The position numbers and the translations under genes are program-made. The notes below the pieces were generated by a model. The model was not told where the DNA came from, did not search any database, and saw nothing but the letters and a program-made list of their open reading frames with translations. Below are positions 34,052 through 45,230 of a stretch of 64,000 bases of DNA, in pieces. The DNA is taken from NCBI GenBank assembly GCA_043228905.1, contig JBHGNT010000004.1, forward strand, positions 2,666,001-2,730,000, in the 5' to 3' direction. Each line of letters starts with the position of its first letter. Positions within the stretch are counted from its first letter, which is position 1. This stretch comes from Azolla caroliniana (taxonomy: Eukaryota; Polypodiophyta).

Positions 34052-34140
34052 GTCACGACACAGTGACGTCAAATATGTAGTTAGTGAGGATTGAACCTGC
34101 AACCTCACATCTACAAAACATCATGCTCAATAGCAATGGG
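34052..34140 (+). repeat. G-type LTR start fragment with antisense tRNA-like block
   Basis: It starts TGTCACGACACAGTGACGTC and continues with GTGAGGATTGAACCTGCAAC, homologous to the first ~80 bases of the solo LTR at 55600-56087 (read minus). The minus strand holds GGTTCAATCC, a B-box match, with a decayed A box about 44 bases upstream. It is truncated into repeat island 3. Confidence 0.5.
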
Positions 34141-34149
34141 CCCAATTTC

Positions 34150-34340
34150 AGCTCAAACCGAACCGAACTGTTAAGCCGTGGCTTAATGGTTTATCGGTTC
34201 AAAGTTAAATAATCAGTTTGGTTTGGTTTCAAAGTATACTATTCGGTTCAGTTCGGTTTTTGGGTTTAGCGGTTTAGCGGTTTAAAGGCTTATCAGTTTA
34301 TCACTTTCAGTTTAAAGGTTTGGTTTATAGGTTTTTATGT
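34150..34340. repeat. AACCGAACC/GGTTTGG-rich island 3
   Basis: AAACCGAACCGAACTG at the left, then GGTTTGGTTT, TCGGTTCAGTTCGG and GCGGTTTAGCGG at the right. Same style as islands 1 and 2. Confidence 0.4.
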
Positions 34341-34571
34341 TTAAAAATAATAATCCTAAATTTTTCCTCTAACATTAGATTTCTAACTTCTAAGTCTTGA
34401 CTCCTAACTGCTCTGTTTCTGCGCGCCTCCATAGTACATACTCTCTCCTACGCTACCTCTGTAGACTACTACCTTCTCCTCATCCTGACTCCTGACTCCT
34501 TAGTCCTCTTCCAAGTTCTTACTATAGTTTGCAGTCTACTATAGCACATTACACAGGTATGATTCTTGAAA

Positions 34572-34578
<7 letters not shown>

Positions 34579-34614
<36 letters not shown>
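34579..34614. repeat. (CT)n microsatellite
   Basis: About 35 bp of CT repeats in otherwise featureless AT-rich DNA (34341-34860). Confidence 0.9.
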
Positions 34615-34617
<3 letters not shown>

Positions 34618-34859
34618 TCATCCTCCTACAAGTATCAACATGCTAATATCTAGGGATGTATGAATCTAAGGATGTATGAATAGGAATAAGGTTTAGGGTT
34701 TGGTGAAGGTAGGGTTTTATGGAGTAGCAAGGAATAGGCTTTCTGTGTCTTGTAGAGGGTTATAGACTCATATGTTCAATCTAAGGATGTAGGAATTCTC
34801 TACTCTGCAGTCGGTCGAATTCACAAAGAAGAATAAGGATTTAGGCATTTTTGGACCTA

Positions 34860-35150
34860 TTGAGGATTCAGAATATTTGGCCTCCCAATGGTTAGGGCTT
34901 TGTATTAGGTTCTGGATTCTCTGTACTCATATTGGTTACCATTTTTCGTGTTAAGACTCTTAATAGTAAGATTTACAATGATTAGGGCTTTGCATTAGGA
35001 TTCAGGATTCTCTAGCCTCACATTAAGTTAGGGTTTGGTATTATTGTAATCACAAATTACAATGGCTAGGGTGGTTTTACATAAGGATTCAAGATTCTCT
35101 GGTCTCACAATGGTTAGGGTTTTGAATTATTGTAATTGGTTGCGATCATG
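34860..35150. repeat. Decayed tandem repeat, ~90-115-bp unit
   Basis: Three units share AATGGTTAGGGCTTTG, ATTAGGATTC and GGATTCTCTGGTCTCAC in the same order. The last two units are copied at 59.7-59.9 kb as part of the 1169-bp duplication. Confidence 0.5.
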
Positions 35151-36091
35151 ACTGCCATCTCCTTGTAGTCGAAGGATTATATATACTAAAACCAAACTAA
35201 TCACATGGTGCCTCCTTCCTTAATCATATGGTGCTCTGAATCAGTGGGAAGAAAGAAAAGAGGATGGGCCAAATCTTGGAACTGGCCCCTTACGAATGCA
35301 AAGCTATAGTATATATTCTTGTATGTCATGATATCCTCCCAGCTCAATCACAGTTTGCCCAAAGTTTAACCTAATTATCCCTTAAGACCAAGAGATCCTA
35401 CACCAAACTACAAGAAAAACAAAGTCAAACAGGGACAAAATTAAAGACACAACATACATACAACACGGGAGAGGGTTGCTCCACTCTTCAAATTAGTATG
35501 TATAGTACATGTAAGTTACAGAAGATCATGTCTGAGACTTCTCCCAGCTCTTCCAAAAACATCAACCCTTCCTCTCCTCTCCACGCCTCAAGTTAATCTA
35601 CCTGTACATATGCTCATGGCGGGATGGAGGCAGCTCGCCGGTCAAATAGGCATTTCCCACTACATCTTAGATCTAGAGTTGTCCTCTATAAATCATGTGG
35701 CCCAATTGCCTAATTGGGAGAACCCACTACCTTCTGCTTCACGCAAAGCACTCATTAATTGTTCTCGGCCAGGAAACCTCCTGTTGTCCTGCCTTGCCTT
35801 GTAGAGAAGAACCTTTGGTTTTATTTGACTCCCCATTCCAAGATAACAATGAACTCCTTGGTTCTCTCATCTAAGACGAACACTGGGCAACCATCTATCT
35901 ATCTTATATGTCCATTAGTAATCTTCCTACCTCTATCCCTGGGGTCACAACAATCCCTTTGATAAGAGAGACATGTTTGGAAGCAATGGACGGTAGCACA
36001 CCACCTCCTCTCAGCCCGTAGGTACCTCCTTCACAAGACCTACAAGACAACATGCAGTCAACAAAATTGTGTAGAGAACCAAATCTCGCAC
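34923..36091. repeat. 1169-bp segment, copy 1
   Basis: It matches 59666-60834 in direct orientation over exactly 1169 bp with about a dozen substitutions by eye (about 99% identity) and no net indel. It includes the tandem repeat, unassigned sequence with short open frames, and the last 81 bases of the PPR fragment. Confidence 0.92.
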
Positions 36092-36570
36092 AATACCTTC
36101 TATCTTCATTCTTCTATATAGTTTCAAAGTAGCATGAGCATGATCTAATTTTGCATATCCAGCAATCAATGAACTCCAAGACCTGACACTCCAAATAAGA
36201 ATTGTCTCAACAATTTTCTTGTTTTCTCCAAGGAACCAGATTTCTCGTGCTTTCTCTAGTTTACCGTAGTTGGCATACATGTCCACCAATGTGTTCCACA
36301 GGATCTCATTTTTTTGCTATAGATCTCGCTTTCGGACATCCAAATCTATACCTTTCCCAATCTCTAGGGCCACACCTTTAAACAGCACATGTACGTCACC
36401 ACCGTAAACACCTACACCCTAAACACATCTAGCTTTCATCTATTTGAATCATTTGAATGCCTCATCCCCGAGACCATTGCATCTATATCCTGAGATTATC
36501 ACATTACTAAAAACAACATCACGAGCTGGAAGCTGTTCAAGTGCTTTGCATGCTTTCTCCATTGCACTAT
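36011..36570 (-). pseudogene. PPR protein fragment (host-type gene relic)
   Basis: One minus-strand frame of about 187 codons with four stops (one TGA, three TAG). It carries pentatricopeptide motifs: EQLPARDVV ... NVIISGY, then NTLVDMYANYGKLEKAREI and RSWSSLIAGYAKLDHA followed by LKLYRRMKIEGI and VLYTILLTAC, the L/S-type phrasing of plant PLS-class PPR proteins. Such proteins bind organellar RNA and often direct C-to-U editing. No start, no targeting peptide and no E or DYW domain are present. It is cut at 36570 by Copia-2 integrase sequence. It is the only host-like coding trace in the window. Confidence 0.75.
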
Positions 36571-38410
36571 ATTGGCGGGAGCCGATATTTCGTCTCCTTC
36601 ATCGACGATTACAGCCGACACACGTGGATCTACCTAATCGAAAGGAAAAACAAAGTTTTCAACTATTTCTGGAACCTGCAAAGTCTTGTAGAATGGGAAA
36701 CGGAGAGGAAGATCAAGTGCGTGCGGTCGGATGGTGGAAAAGAGTATTTTTTCGGCCAATTCAACATTTATCTGCAAGAAATGGGAATTCAGAGAGAATT
36801 CAGTTGCAGACACACATTGGAACAAAACGATGTGGCCGAAAAAAGAACCGGTCAATTGTGGAGGCGACATGGGCAATGCTGGAAGAGAAGAGCATGCCCA
36901 AGTTCTATTGGGCCGAAGCGGTTCAGACGACCGTCTACATCCAAAGCCGGATCGGGGATAAGGTGTCAGCACATGAGCTGTATTTCGGGTGGAAGCCAAG
37001 TTTAAGGCACCTTAAGATATCCGGTAGCATTGCATATGTGCATTTGCCAGATGAGAAGCGGAGAAAGCTGAACCCGAAGTCAGAGAAGTCCATTCTTGTC
37101 AGTTACTCACATGAGCAAAAAGGTTATAACTGCTATAACCCCCGAACAAAACAAGTTTGAGTGAGCCGAGATGTCGAATTTGATGAGTTGGCATCATGGT
37201 ACTCTCTACCGACTCCGATGTCCGACTCCGACTTGATTCCGGAGGTTGAGGCCAGTGAGCCCGAAACAATCTGGGCAGAGGATGAAGAAGGATTTGGTAC
37301 TCTAGATGAGAGTCCGATCTCATTCCGGCTAAGTGGGCCGAATGAGCGACAGGGTCGGAATGACTAGTTCGATGAAGAGCCAACGATTAGTGGAAACTCG
37401 GTTGTGCTCTCCTTGCGCAAGGAACTGAGGAGACGGTTCACGTGCAAAGAGAAGGGGAAGAAGAAGATGCCGGAATACGCCATTGGCAGAGACGAGTTGG
37501 ATCGGAACGAATTCAACTCTGGAAAGAACGAAGGCCGAGACGACCAAGAGGGCCTTGCAATCATCGAACGTGAAGTTGCGCCGATCAACCTGCTAGAAGA
37601 ATCCCGTAAAAAGGTACGACTATAATGAGTACATGGCGCATCACTATGTGTATATGACGAAAGTGGTGGAAGTGCGTGAGTTGGAGAGCTACGGAGAAAC
37701 AGAAGAGGACGCACATTGGTGTGCCGCTATGGAAGAAGAGATGCGGGCATTTGATGCCAACGACACATGGGACCTCGATGACCCTCCCCGACATTGCAAA
37801 CCGATTGGTTGCAAGTGGGTGTACAAGGTAAAGTACAATGTTGATGGTTCGCTCAACCGGTACAAGGCCCGGTTAGTGGCCAAAGGATATGCGCAGAACC
37901 ACGGAATCAACTATGACGAGACCTTTGCTCCGGTAGCGAACATGACGACGGTTTGTGTGGTGCTAGCAGTTGCTGCGGCAAGGGAATGCCATCTTCATCA
38001 AATTGATGTGAAGAATGAATTTCTTCAAGGTGACCTTGAAGAACAGATCTACATGATCCAACCCCCCAGTTTTTAGTCAGAGATGAACAAGTCAGCAGTG
38101 TGCCGGCTCAAGAAGTTCCTTTACGGCTTGAAGCAAGCTCCCTGTGCTCGGAATTTGAAGTCACACACTAGTTGCGTAAGATGGGGTTTGCAGCTTGAAA
38201 GTCGGATTCTTCATTGTTCATTCAGAAAGATCCGGAAGGTTCGGTATGTATCTTATTATACGTGGATGACCTAGTCATCACCGGACCAGGCAGCTGAAAT
38301 CGGCCGAGTGAAGTCCTAATTGTCGGATGCTTTTGAAATGAAGGACCTAGGGGATCTTCATTACTTCCTCGTGATCGATGTGATCCACACCCCCGACGAC
38401 ATATTGTTAT
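36571..38410 (+). pseudogene. Copia-2 integrase to RT, first part
   Basis: A plus-strand Copia pol relic beginning inside integrase (GGSRYFVSFIDDYSRHTWIY), so gag, protease and the zinc site are missing. RSDGGKEY and a QNDVAEK version of the Glu motif are seen, then PKFYWAEA, the CYNPRTK region and an acidic linker. RT starts GCKWVYKVKY; LHQIDVKNEFLQGDLEEQ and LLYVDDLVITG (about 38250) follow. At least three frame changes and several stops occur. The frame breaks at 38410 in DDIL and resumes at 54058. The protein wording is close to Copia-1 (for example YMAHHY at the RT entry). Confidence 0.82.
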
Positions 38411-38642
38411 TGTGAGGAATAGCGCAAAATACTGCTCGGCCACGGCCGAGTCTTGAATTACTTCAATAAGAGTGCAACACAGGAAAGGGAATAGACGTAC
38501 ACACAAGAGAGTACACATGATGTTTACGTGGAAAACCTTGAATGGGAAAAACCACGGGAGCCCACAGACTCCAACTATCACTATGAAGAAAAGAGGGTAC
38601 AATCAAGGACTCGGAGGCAACGACCTCGAGCTCTGTTTCTTC
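38411..38642 (-). mobile_element. Copia-3-type solo LTR, left part
   Basis: It starts TGTGAGGAATAGC, homologous to the outer end of the Copia-3 LTR (shared AATGTTTACGTGGAAAAC, GGGAAAAACCACGG and GGCAACGACCTCG). The flank GTTAT (38406-38410) pairs with GTTTT (54053-54057), and joining Copia-2 across it restores the frame. It is split at 38642 by Gypsy-2. The right part is 53701-54052. Confidence 0.88.
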
Positions 38643-39048
38643 TGTTACCGGCCGGGAAAGGAGTCCAGAGTGTGAAACAAAGGAGTTATTTAATTATTTG
38701 GACGGACGAACCGGAATCAGTATGCCGTTCCGGATCCGAACCGATCCCGAACAGGTGCGGATGGCTTCGTTTTGTACTACAAATTGGAAACCTATTTAAA
38801 GGCCCGGATATAATGTAATGAGCAGTGGATAATTAATGAAACTTAGTGTTTTTATCTCTCTGTGTTAATTGCCGTTTTGCATTCATTGTTATATCTTACG
38901 CGTGTGATTATTTAGGATGATCTTGCTAAGTAACCTAATTAAGTCGGATTAATCGTCGAGCCTAATCCTCTTGCCGTAACACCCCTTTGGTGAAGTGTCT
39001 TCTGTAGACACCCTGTGTTAGGCCATTGTCCGGCCCTAAGAGTTAACA
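38643..39048 (+). repeat. Gypsy-2 5' LTR
   Basis: 406 bp. TATA-like TATTTAAA lies at 38793-38800. It is followed by TTTTTGGCGACCACGATTC, the presumed primer-binding region; its tRNA partner was not identified. Confidence 0.92.
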
Positions 39049-39101
39049 CAGTTTTTGGCGACCACGATTCCTGTTATTGCAGCGAACGACGGCATGAATG
39101 G

Positions 39102-40608
39102 ATGACTAGATCAACGCACGACCTGGTTACAGATCGAACTCGACGCCTTGCCGAAAGGCAAAGGAGACGTGAGGCTTTCCAGCAAGTGGTCCAGGAAATT
39201 AGAGCGGATCGCTCGTTTTCCAACGTAATCCGGAGAGTAGCGGAGGAGTCCCTCCGGTTACAGCAAACATCGCACCCGGACGATGGCAGCAGCCTAAGCA
39301 GCCTCCGGGAAACCGAATCCCTTCTCCAGGCGTTGGCAAGCGGAGAAGGCGACGCAGAAGCCTTTTAAGCATATGAATCAGATTTCGAAGAGGGATACAA
39401 CGTGCACACGAACTACCGTAGCAGTAACGACACCCCGGGCGGACCAGAGGACGAAGGATCAGACACCTTACCGACACCGGAACCGGAAGGGCTAAGGCTG
39501 GAACCTCTAGAACCAGAAGCAGAGGAGAGCGACCTCCAACACCGGAAGTGGAGGAGGAGAGGCCTCCGTCACCAAAAGAAGAGGAAAGACCATCGACGCC
39601 GGAGAAAAACCAGGAACGACCACCAACACCACCAGCCCGCGCACCGATACCGGACGACAACATGCCGTTCCAGTACTCCAAGTATAGAGATGATCCGGAC
39701 GCGGAAGCTCATGTTCACGGCTTTGAACAGACATGGGAAGCAAACCATGTGTCCCAGCGATTGACCCCGGAGGAAGAGGAACGCTCTAAGATAGCAGAAT
39801 TCGGCGTCACATTGGAGGGACCGGCAGCAAGATGGCGCCGGACGTAGGATCCGTCTACCATCACCACCTTCGCAGATTTAAAAGCTAAATTCTTGCATTT
39901 TTTCCAAAAGGAGGTGGACCAGACAGTGGTGGTGGGCTTGTTTTATACCATCCGACAGGAGGCAGGGGAGAGCATTCCCGAGTTTGTCATCCGGTTTCAA
40001 CGGATGCATAGTCAGCTTGCCCGCGCACCCCCAGAGGAGGAATTACGGACTATATTCTTAAATGCGCTCCGGGAACCCCTACGCACGGTGTCGCGTTGTT
40101 ACGCGCGTGTGTGTAGAAGGGCGGGACCACGGGGGACTTGGACTAGGGAGTGGAGGAGAAAGATTAGCTCAAGAGGAGAAGAGAACGAATATGACATTAT
40201 GATAGAAGAAGAAGATGCAATCAAGATACTCAACAAGAAGTTCTATTAAGAAATGAATGATTACAACAAACGGTGGCCGCCATGGCCGCACCAAACGACT
40301 ATATGAAAAACCCTAAAGGAAAACCCAAGAAGAAAACCCTAACCGAAACCCTAACCCTAAAACGAAATGGGAAGAAGTAGAACCCTCGACTAAGTGGTAT
40401 ACCTTACTCACACAAAATAGGCAACCCCCACAATGGTGCCTTCTCTCTCCTTTTATAGCACAAGGAGGGAAGACCGCTTACAAAAGTGAGACTAAAATAT
40501 CCCCTTTCATTCAAAGGGGATATTTGCCTTGATTTGGGGGAGGGTGATATTGATGGCCCCTTAACTCCCACCTCCTCACAAACAACTAGGTACCTATGTA
40601 CCGCATAG

Positions 40609-40664
<56 letters not shown>

Positions 40665-41146
40665 GTCGATGTGCGTACAACCACATCACCTTTATACCTT
40701 TATTACTATTACAAATACATTATGTACGTGTGCAACGTTGCACATCGCTCTTTGGCTCTCGTTGCTCGGGTTTCTGCTTGTGGACGAAAATCTTCACGAC
40801 AACGGTTTGCACGGTAATTGACTTCCGCGCAAGTATCATCGACCAGGTCATTGACCGGGTGAGAGAGATGGAAAAGACAAGCTCCTGGCTCACACTGGGA
40901 GCACTCCAACGGGCGTTACCGTCCGATAAAGACCTCCGGTTTCGGCAAGCAATACAGTGCACAATCTGCTTGAATTCCGGACACTCGGCACTAGAATGCA
41001 CTATGAGGACGCAATGTGTAATCTATCACTCCAAGGGCCATACGACGGATAGGTGTGAGTATAATCTATTGAACTGGCAAGCACCGCCCGTCCGACAAAT
41101 AGAGCCACGCAGCAGCCGGGATGAAGAAGAGGAACGCTGGCGGTGA
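39102..41146 (+). pseudogene. Gypsy-2 gag
   Basis: It starts MTRSTHDLVTDRTRR at 39102, 53 bases after the LTR. An N-terminal Arg/Glu-rich helix is followed by a Pro/Glu repeat (PPTPEVEEERPPSPKEEER). A one-base deletion near 39520, not present in the second copy, shifts the frame. The gag core (MPFQYSKYRDDPDAEAHVHG ... TWEANHVSQRL ... FEVTLEGPAARW-like ... FLHFFQKEVDQTVVVGLFY ... LNALREPLRTV) follows, with a TAG at 39845. The solo LTR interrupts at 40089-40801. It resumes with TIDQVIDRV-type helix and twin knuckles CTICLNSGHSALEC and CVICHSKGHTTDRC, ending in TGA at 41144-41146. Confidence 0.85.
40089..40801 (-). mobile_element. Solo LTR in Gypsy-2 gag
   Basis: 713 bp, minus orientation, with a perfect 4-bp duplication ACGG (40085-40088, 40802-40805). 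The second Gypsy-2 copy at 61.5 kb has the empty site. LTR ends are TGTCGTGAAGATTTTCG and CAACGCGACA. It contains a CT microsatellite (40612-40662), a perfect 16-bp palindrome TGTGCAACGTTGCACA (40729-40744) and, on the minus strand, a TATA followed by CCCTAA-type telobox repeats (40310-40365). Confidence 0.95.
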
Positions 41147-43636
41147 ATGGACCGCGACCGACCGGCACAGGATGTCCGGTATGGCGATCGACGGGAAAAT
41201 GATGTCCGGTACAGTGATCGGCGGGATAACTACGATCGGTATGATAGATATGATCGGTATCGGGATTACAATAGACGATACGAACATTACGACCGGGAGC
41301 ACTCCCCCGGGTATCGTCAGCAACGGGAGGAATACGGGAGATATAAGGACCAACCTCGTCAAGAGTACCGCAATAAGAAGAACTATAACAAAAAACGGCA
41401 TTTCAAAAAAGGCGGCTACCCACGGGATCCCGAACAAGGAGCTTCAAGCAGCCAACCGGCCCAAAACCCCGCGCTTACCACAGGACCTGCCCCGAATACA
41501 ACAAACAATGCCGAATCCAGCAATACTCGGAAAGCCTACTGCTACTACTGCCGACAGGAAGGCCATTATAGTAATCAATGCCCGACGAAGAGCTATGACA
41601 AACGACCGACAGTAAATATGGTAGTCCCTGAAGTGGCAGATCTGCAGCAGGTGACCACAAGGTCGAAGGGCATGGCCAAGGAATGGGAGACGCAGGAGAA
41701 CATCCGGAAGCAAGCGACGGAATGGGTGAAGAAAGCAAACGAGCAAAACGTAACAGACTTACAGCGGCAAAAGGAGAACACCGTAGGGCTTGCCGGCGGC
41801 AGTCACTTGGAGAACGAGACATGGCAGGCGTTGCAAGAATGCCAGATTACGCTGCCACTAGGAAGACTCCTACAGCTCGTGCCGAGATTCACGGAAGGAC
41901 TGAAGACAGCCATGACGGAAGGAGAATCATCACCGGCACCAGTACTCTTCTCGAATCCGGAGGAGGGACCAACGGTGGTGGACACCAACAGTCCGGTAAT
42001 CACTGCCATTGTAAAAGGGAAAGAACTCCTCGGCACAGTAATAGACGGAGGCTCCGGTGTGAATGTAATAAGCCTCCGGACGTGTGATGCCCTGGGAATC
42101 CACGAGTTGGAGCCGTGTCCGTTCTGGTTACGGATGGCCGATACAAGCTCCGTGCGGCCGACAGGATTAATTCGAAAATTAGAAGTCACCGTTGGCGGTC
42201 ATACATTTCACATCTCGGCAGTAGTGCTACAATTACAGGCACACGACGCGTACCCGCTATTGCTGGGGCGACTATGGTTGAAAACGGCACACATCAAACA
42301 TAATTGGAGGAAAAATATAATTACCTTCCGGCGAGGAAAAGCCAAGGTACGTGTACCAACACAACCAAGGACGAGCACTGGCAAGGAATGTACACCGTTG
42401 TATGCAGAGTGCGTCAACATGCTAGAAGGGTTAGCTGACGAAGAAGAAGCTCAGTACTTGCAAGAAAATCCGAAGATCGTACCCCTCTTCGAAATTGACA
42501 TTGCCGAAGCAGTAGCGCCATACTTATCACAACTGGAAGAGACTGAAGCAGAACCGGATAAGGACGCAATCCGAGAGTTATGGCAAGCACAGGAAGCGTT
42601 GGAACGGGAAATGGCCGTTTCACAGCGCGTAAAAGCGTCGCAACTTGAAGAGGTGAACCTAGGGACCACGAACGAAGCAAAACCGGTGCACATCGCCAAG
42701 GAGATGAAGTCCGAAGACAAAACGGCGATGATCACACTTCTCACGGAATTTCGCGACGTGTTTGCCTGGTCATACGAAGCCATGCGAGGGCTCGACCCTC
42801 AGGTATACCAGCATCAGATTCACTTCAGCAAGGACGCAAAACCAGTGGCACAAAGACGGTACCGGAGGAATCCCAATTATGCCGCCAAAGTCAAGGAGGA
42901 AATCGACAAACTGCTAATAGTTGGCTTTATCCGTCCGGTAAAGAAAGCGACATGGCTGAGCCCGATCATAGTCGTACCGAAGAAGAACGGAAAAATTCGA
43001 GTTTGTGTGGACTATCGGAAACTCAATGTGGCTACGGTAACGGATGCGTTTCCACTTCCGTTCACCGATGGAGTGTTGGATGCTGTTGCCGGCCACGAGG
43101 TCTATAGCTTTCTAGACGGATTCAGCGGGTATAATCAGATCCGGATGCACCCCGACGACCAAGAGAAAACGTCTTTCGTAACCGAATGGGGGGTGTTTGT
43201 GGCCGTGGTGATGATGTTCGGACTCAAAACGGCACCGGCAACATTCCAACGAATCATCATGGAAATCTTTGGTGAATATATCCTGGCTTTTATGCAGGTT
43301 TTCCTTGACGATTTCGTCGTCTATAGCCGGGAAGAGGATCATTTGCAGCACCTCTGTCTTTGTCTAGAAAAGTGTAGAGCGTACTGGCCAAGCTTCAATC
43401 CGGCGAAGTGTATATTTGGCGTGTCCAGTGGAACCCTACTAGGACATATTGTGAGCCAGGAAGGCATTGCAGTCGACCCGGACAAAGTGAAAGCCATATT
43501 AGAAGCACCGGCGCCGGTAATGGCAAAGGCATTGAGCCGGTTCTTAGGCCAGATCCAGTGGCACAGCCGGATGCTCCGATACTTGGCCGACCTGGCTACA
43601 CCGTTGCATGCCGCGGTACATCGAACACCATTCTAG
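41147..43636 (+). CDS. Gypsy-2 NC-protease-RT open frame
   Basis: 829 open codons starting with ATG directly after the gag TGA and in the same frame. An Arg/Asp/Tyr-rich stretch (residues 1-75) precedes a third zinc knuckle CYYCRQEGHYSNQC (about 130) and the QQVTTRSKG motif. The aspartic protease is VIDGGSGVNVIS (about 298). RT begins near residue 560: KNGKIRVCVDYRKLN, FLDGFSGYNQIRMHP, MMFGLKTAPATFQR and catalytic FLDDFVVYS, then LGHIVSQEGI. The frame ends at TAG 43634 before RNase H. Protease and RT catalytic residues are present, making this the longest intact pol stretch in the window, yet it lacks a connected gag and RNase H. Confidence 0.88.
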   Translation: MDRDRPAQDVRYGDRRENDVRYSDRRDNYDRYDRYDRYRDYNRRYEHYDREHSPGYRQQREEYGRYKDQPRQEYRNKKNYNKKRHFKKGGYPRDPEQGASSSQPAQNPALTTGPAPNTTNNAESSNTRKAYCYYCRQEGHYSNQCPTKSYDKRPTVNMVVPEVADLQQVTTRSKGMAKEWETQENIRKQATEWVKKANEQNVTDLQRQKENTVGLAGGSHLENETWQALQECQITLPLGRLLQLVPRFTEGLKTAMTEGESSPAPVLFSNPEEGPTVVDTNSPVITAIVKGKELLGTVIDGGSGVNVISLRTCDALGIHELEPCPFWLRMADTSSVRPTGLIRKLEVTVGGHTFHISAVVLQLQAHDAYPLLLGRLWLKTAHIKHNWRKNIITFRRGKAKVRVPTQPRTSTGKECTPLYAECVNMLEGLADEEEAQYLQENPKIVPLFEIDIAEAVAPYLSQLEETEAEPDKDAIRELWQAQEALEREMAVSQRVKASQLEEVNLGTTNEAKPVHIAKEMKSEDKTAMITLLTEFRDVFAWSYEAMRGLDPQVYQHQIHFSKDAKPVAQRRYRRNPNYAAKVKEEIDKLLIVGFIRPVKKATWLSPIIVVPKKNGKIRVCVDYRKLNVATVTDAFPLPFTDGVLDAVAGHEVYSFLDGFSGYNQIRMHPDDQEKTSFVTEWGVFVAVVMMFGLKTAPATFQRIIMEIFGEYILAFMQVFLDDFVVYSREEDHLQHLCLCLEKCRAYWPSFNPAKCIFGVSSGTLLGHIVSQEGIAVDPDKVKAILEAPAPVMAKALSRFLGQIQWHSRMLRYLADLATPLHAAVHRTPF

Positions 43637-44110
43637 TGGACGGACACGGAGGATAGGGCGTATACCGCCCTCAAGGTACTATTGTCGCAAGCACCGGTAG
43701 TACAGCCTCCGGATTGGAGTAAAGAATTTCATGTGTTCGTGGACGCCTACTACATCGCAATCGGAAGCGTACTGATGTAGCTTACAGATCCAAAGTGGTA
43801 CCGGCCAGTGTACTATGCCAGCCGAAAGCTATCCCAAGCGGAACGGAACTACTCTACTACGGAAGGGAAGCCTTAGGGATGATCTACAGTATGACAAAGT
43901 TTCGGCATTATTTATTGGGAAGGAAGTTTTCCTTCCATGTAGATCATTCGGCACTCCTCTACCTGGTGTCCAAGGCGTCACTCACCGGTAAGTTGGCCCG
44001 GTGGACCTTACTGTTACAAGAATTTGAGTTCGAAATATTCCACTGACCCGGTATACAGCATGCCGTAGCGGATTATTTAAGCCGTCTAGAGTCCGGAGAG
44101 ACAGGCGACA
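43637..44110 (+). pseudogene. Gypsy-2 RNase H
   Basis: It continues the pol frame: WTDTEDRAYTALKVLLSQAP, then HVFVDAYYIAIGSVLM (catalytic Asp) and TAG, YYASRKLSQAERNYSTTE, a one-base deletion near 43869, then EALGMIYSMTKFRHYLLG and FSFHVDHSALLYL. It ends with a TGA (44044-44046) inside the usual HRPGxxHxVADYLSR region. Two nonsense codons and one frameshift inactivate it. Confidence 0.85.
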
Positions 44111-45221
44111 TGGTGGCCTATGGTGGCCAACAACATTAAGAGATGCTATATGGTACGCAAAAGAATGTGACCTATGCCAGCGAATGGGTCAGCCAACGGA
44201 GCAGGCTCGGATGCCACACCGGCCTGTACTACCACTCGAACCATTCCAGAAGTGGGGGTTGGACTTTGTTGGACCGTTCAAACCACCGTCAATGAGAACA
44301 GGTAATCGGTACATCATCGTCGCGACGGATTACTGCACGAAATGGGTGGAGGCCAAAGCCTTAAGAGACAACACCGTTGCGTCAATGGCAAAATTTCTAT
44401 ACGGATACATCTGGTGCCGTTACGGATGCCCTATCGAATTAATAAGCGACCAAGGGGGGCACTTTCTCGGCCAAGTAGTTGAAAGCCTGACGACATTCTA
44501 TGCCGTTGTCCATAAACCGAGCACACCGTACTATCTGCAACCAAACGGGTTAGCTGAGTCGACGAACAAAACGCTCCATAATATCCTCCGGAAGATCATC
44601 AACGAAAACCGAACGGATTGGGATACCAAGCTACATAGCGCACTTTGGGCATACCGGACAACATACAAAACGAGCATCCGAACAACACCGTTCCGGTTAG
44701 CGTTCGGACTAGAGGCGGTCATGCCTGTGGAATTACAAGTACCAAGCTTATGGATCCAGCTACGGGAACGGTTGAACGAGAAGGAGTCAGAGGCAATACG
44801 GTTAACAACACTGTGTGAACTCGAGGAACAACGGCTGGCAAGCATCCTGCACTTAGAATTGGAACAACGCCGAGAGAAAGCATTTGTCAACCGGCATCGG
44901 AAAGGAAATTAAAAAATGTTCGAAATCGGCAAGCTGGTGTTAGTATTTAAGACCCGGATGGGCAAGATGACGGGTAAACTATGGTTTAGATGGACCAGCC
45001 CGTATTGGCTGACACGTGAGTATAATGGGTCCTACCAGTTAGGGACACTTGCCGGCGAAGTGTTAGGCAAATGGGTCAACGGATTCAGATTGAAGCTATA
45101 TAGAGGACCGATGCCCAAGAACCCATTTGAGCAAAGGACCGACACCGGATCGGGAACCAATGAGGGAAACGGCAACCGTAATAAGGCCGGTAAGGGTCCG
45201 ATAGGACCAACGGACAACTAA
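44111..45221 (+). pseudogene. Gypsy-2 integrase
   Basis: The N-terminal HH half of the zinc site is missing; only ECDLCQRMGQP remains, implying a deletion of about 200 bp near 44130. The core is open (44184-44912): WGLDFVGPFKPPS (Asp), ISDQGGHF (Asp), LQPNGLAESTNKTLHN (Glu), then WAYRTTYKTSIRTTPF. A TAA after HRKGN interrupts just before the C-terminal GKLVLVFKTRMGKM SH3-like segment (44916-45221). No chromodomain is seen. The catalytic triad is intact but the protein is broken. Confidence 0.85.
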
Positions 45222-45230
45222 CCTCACACT

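Noticed and set aside
40310-40365. Interstitial telomere (CCCTAA runs)
   Set aside because: Only three to four imperfect units in the transcribed part of a solo LTR; similar telobox motifs occur in LTR types A and E. Likely a promoter-proximal telobox, not telomere DNA.
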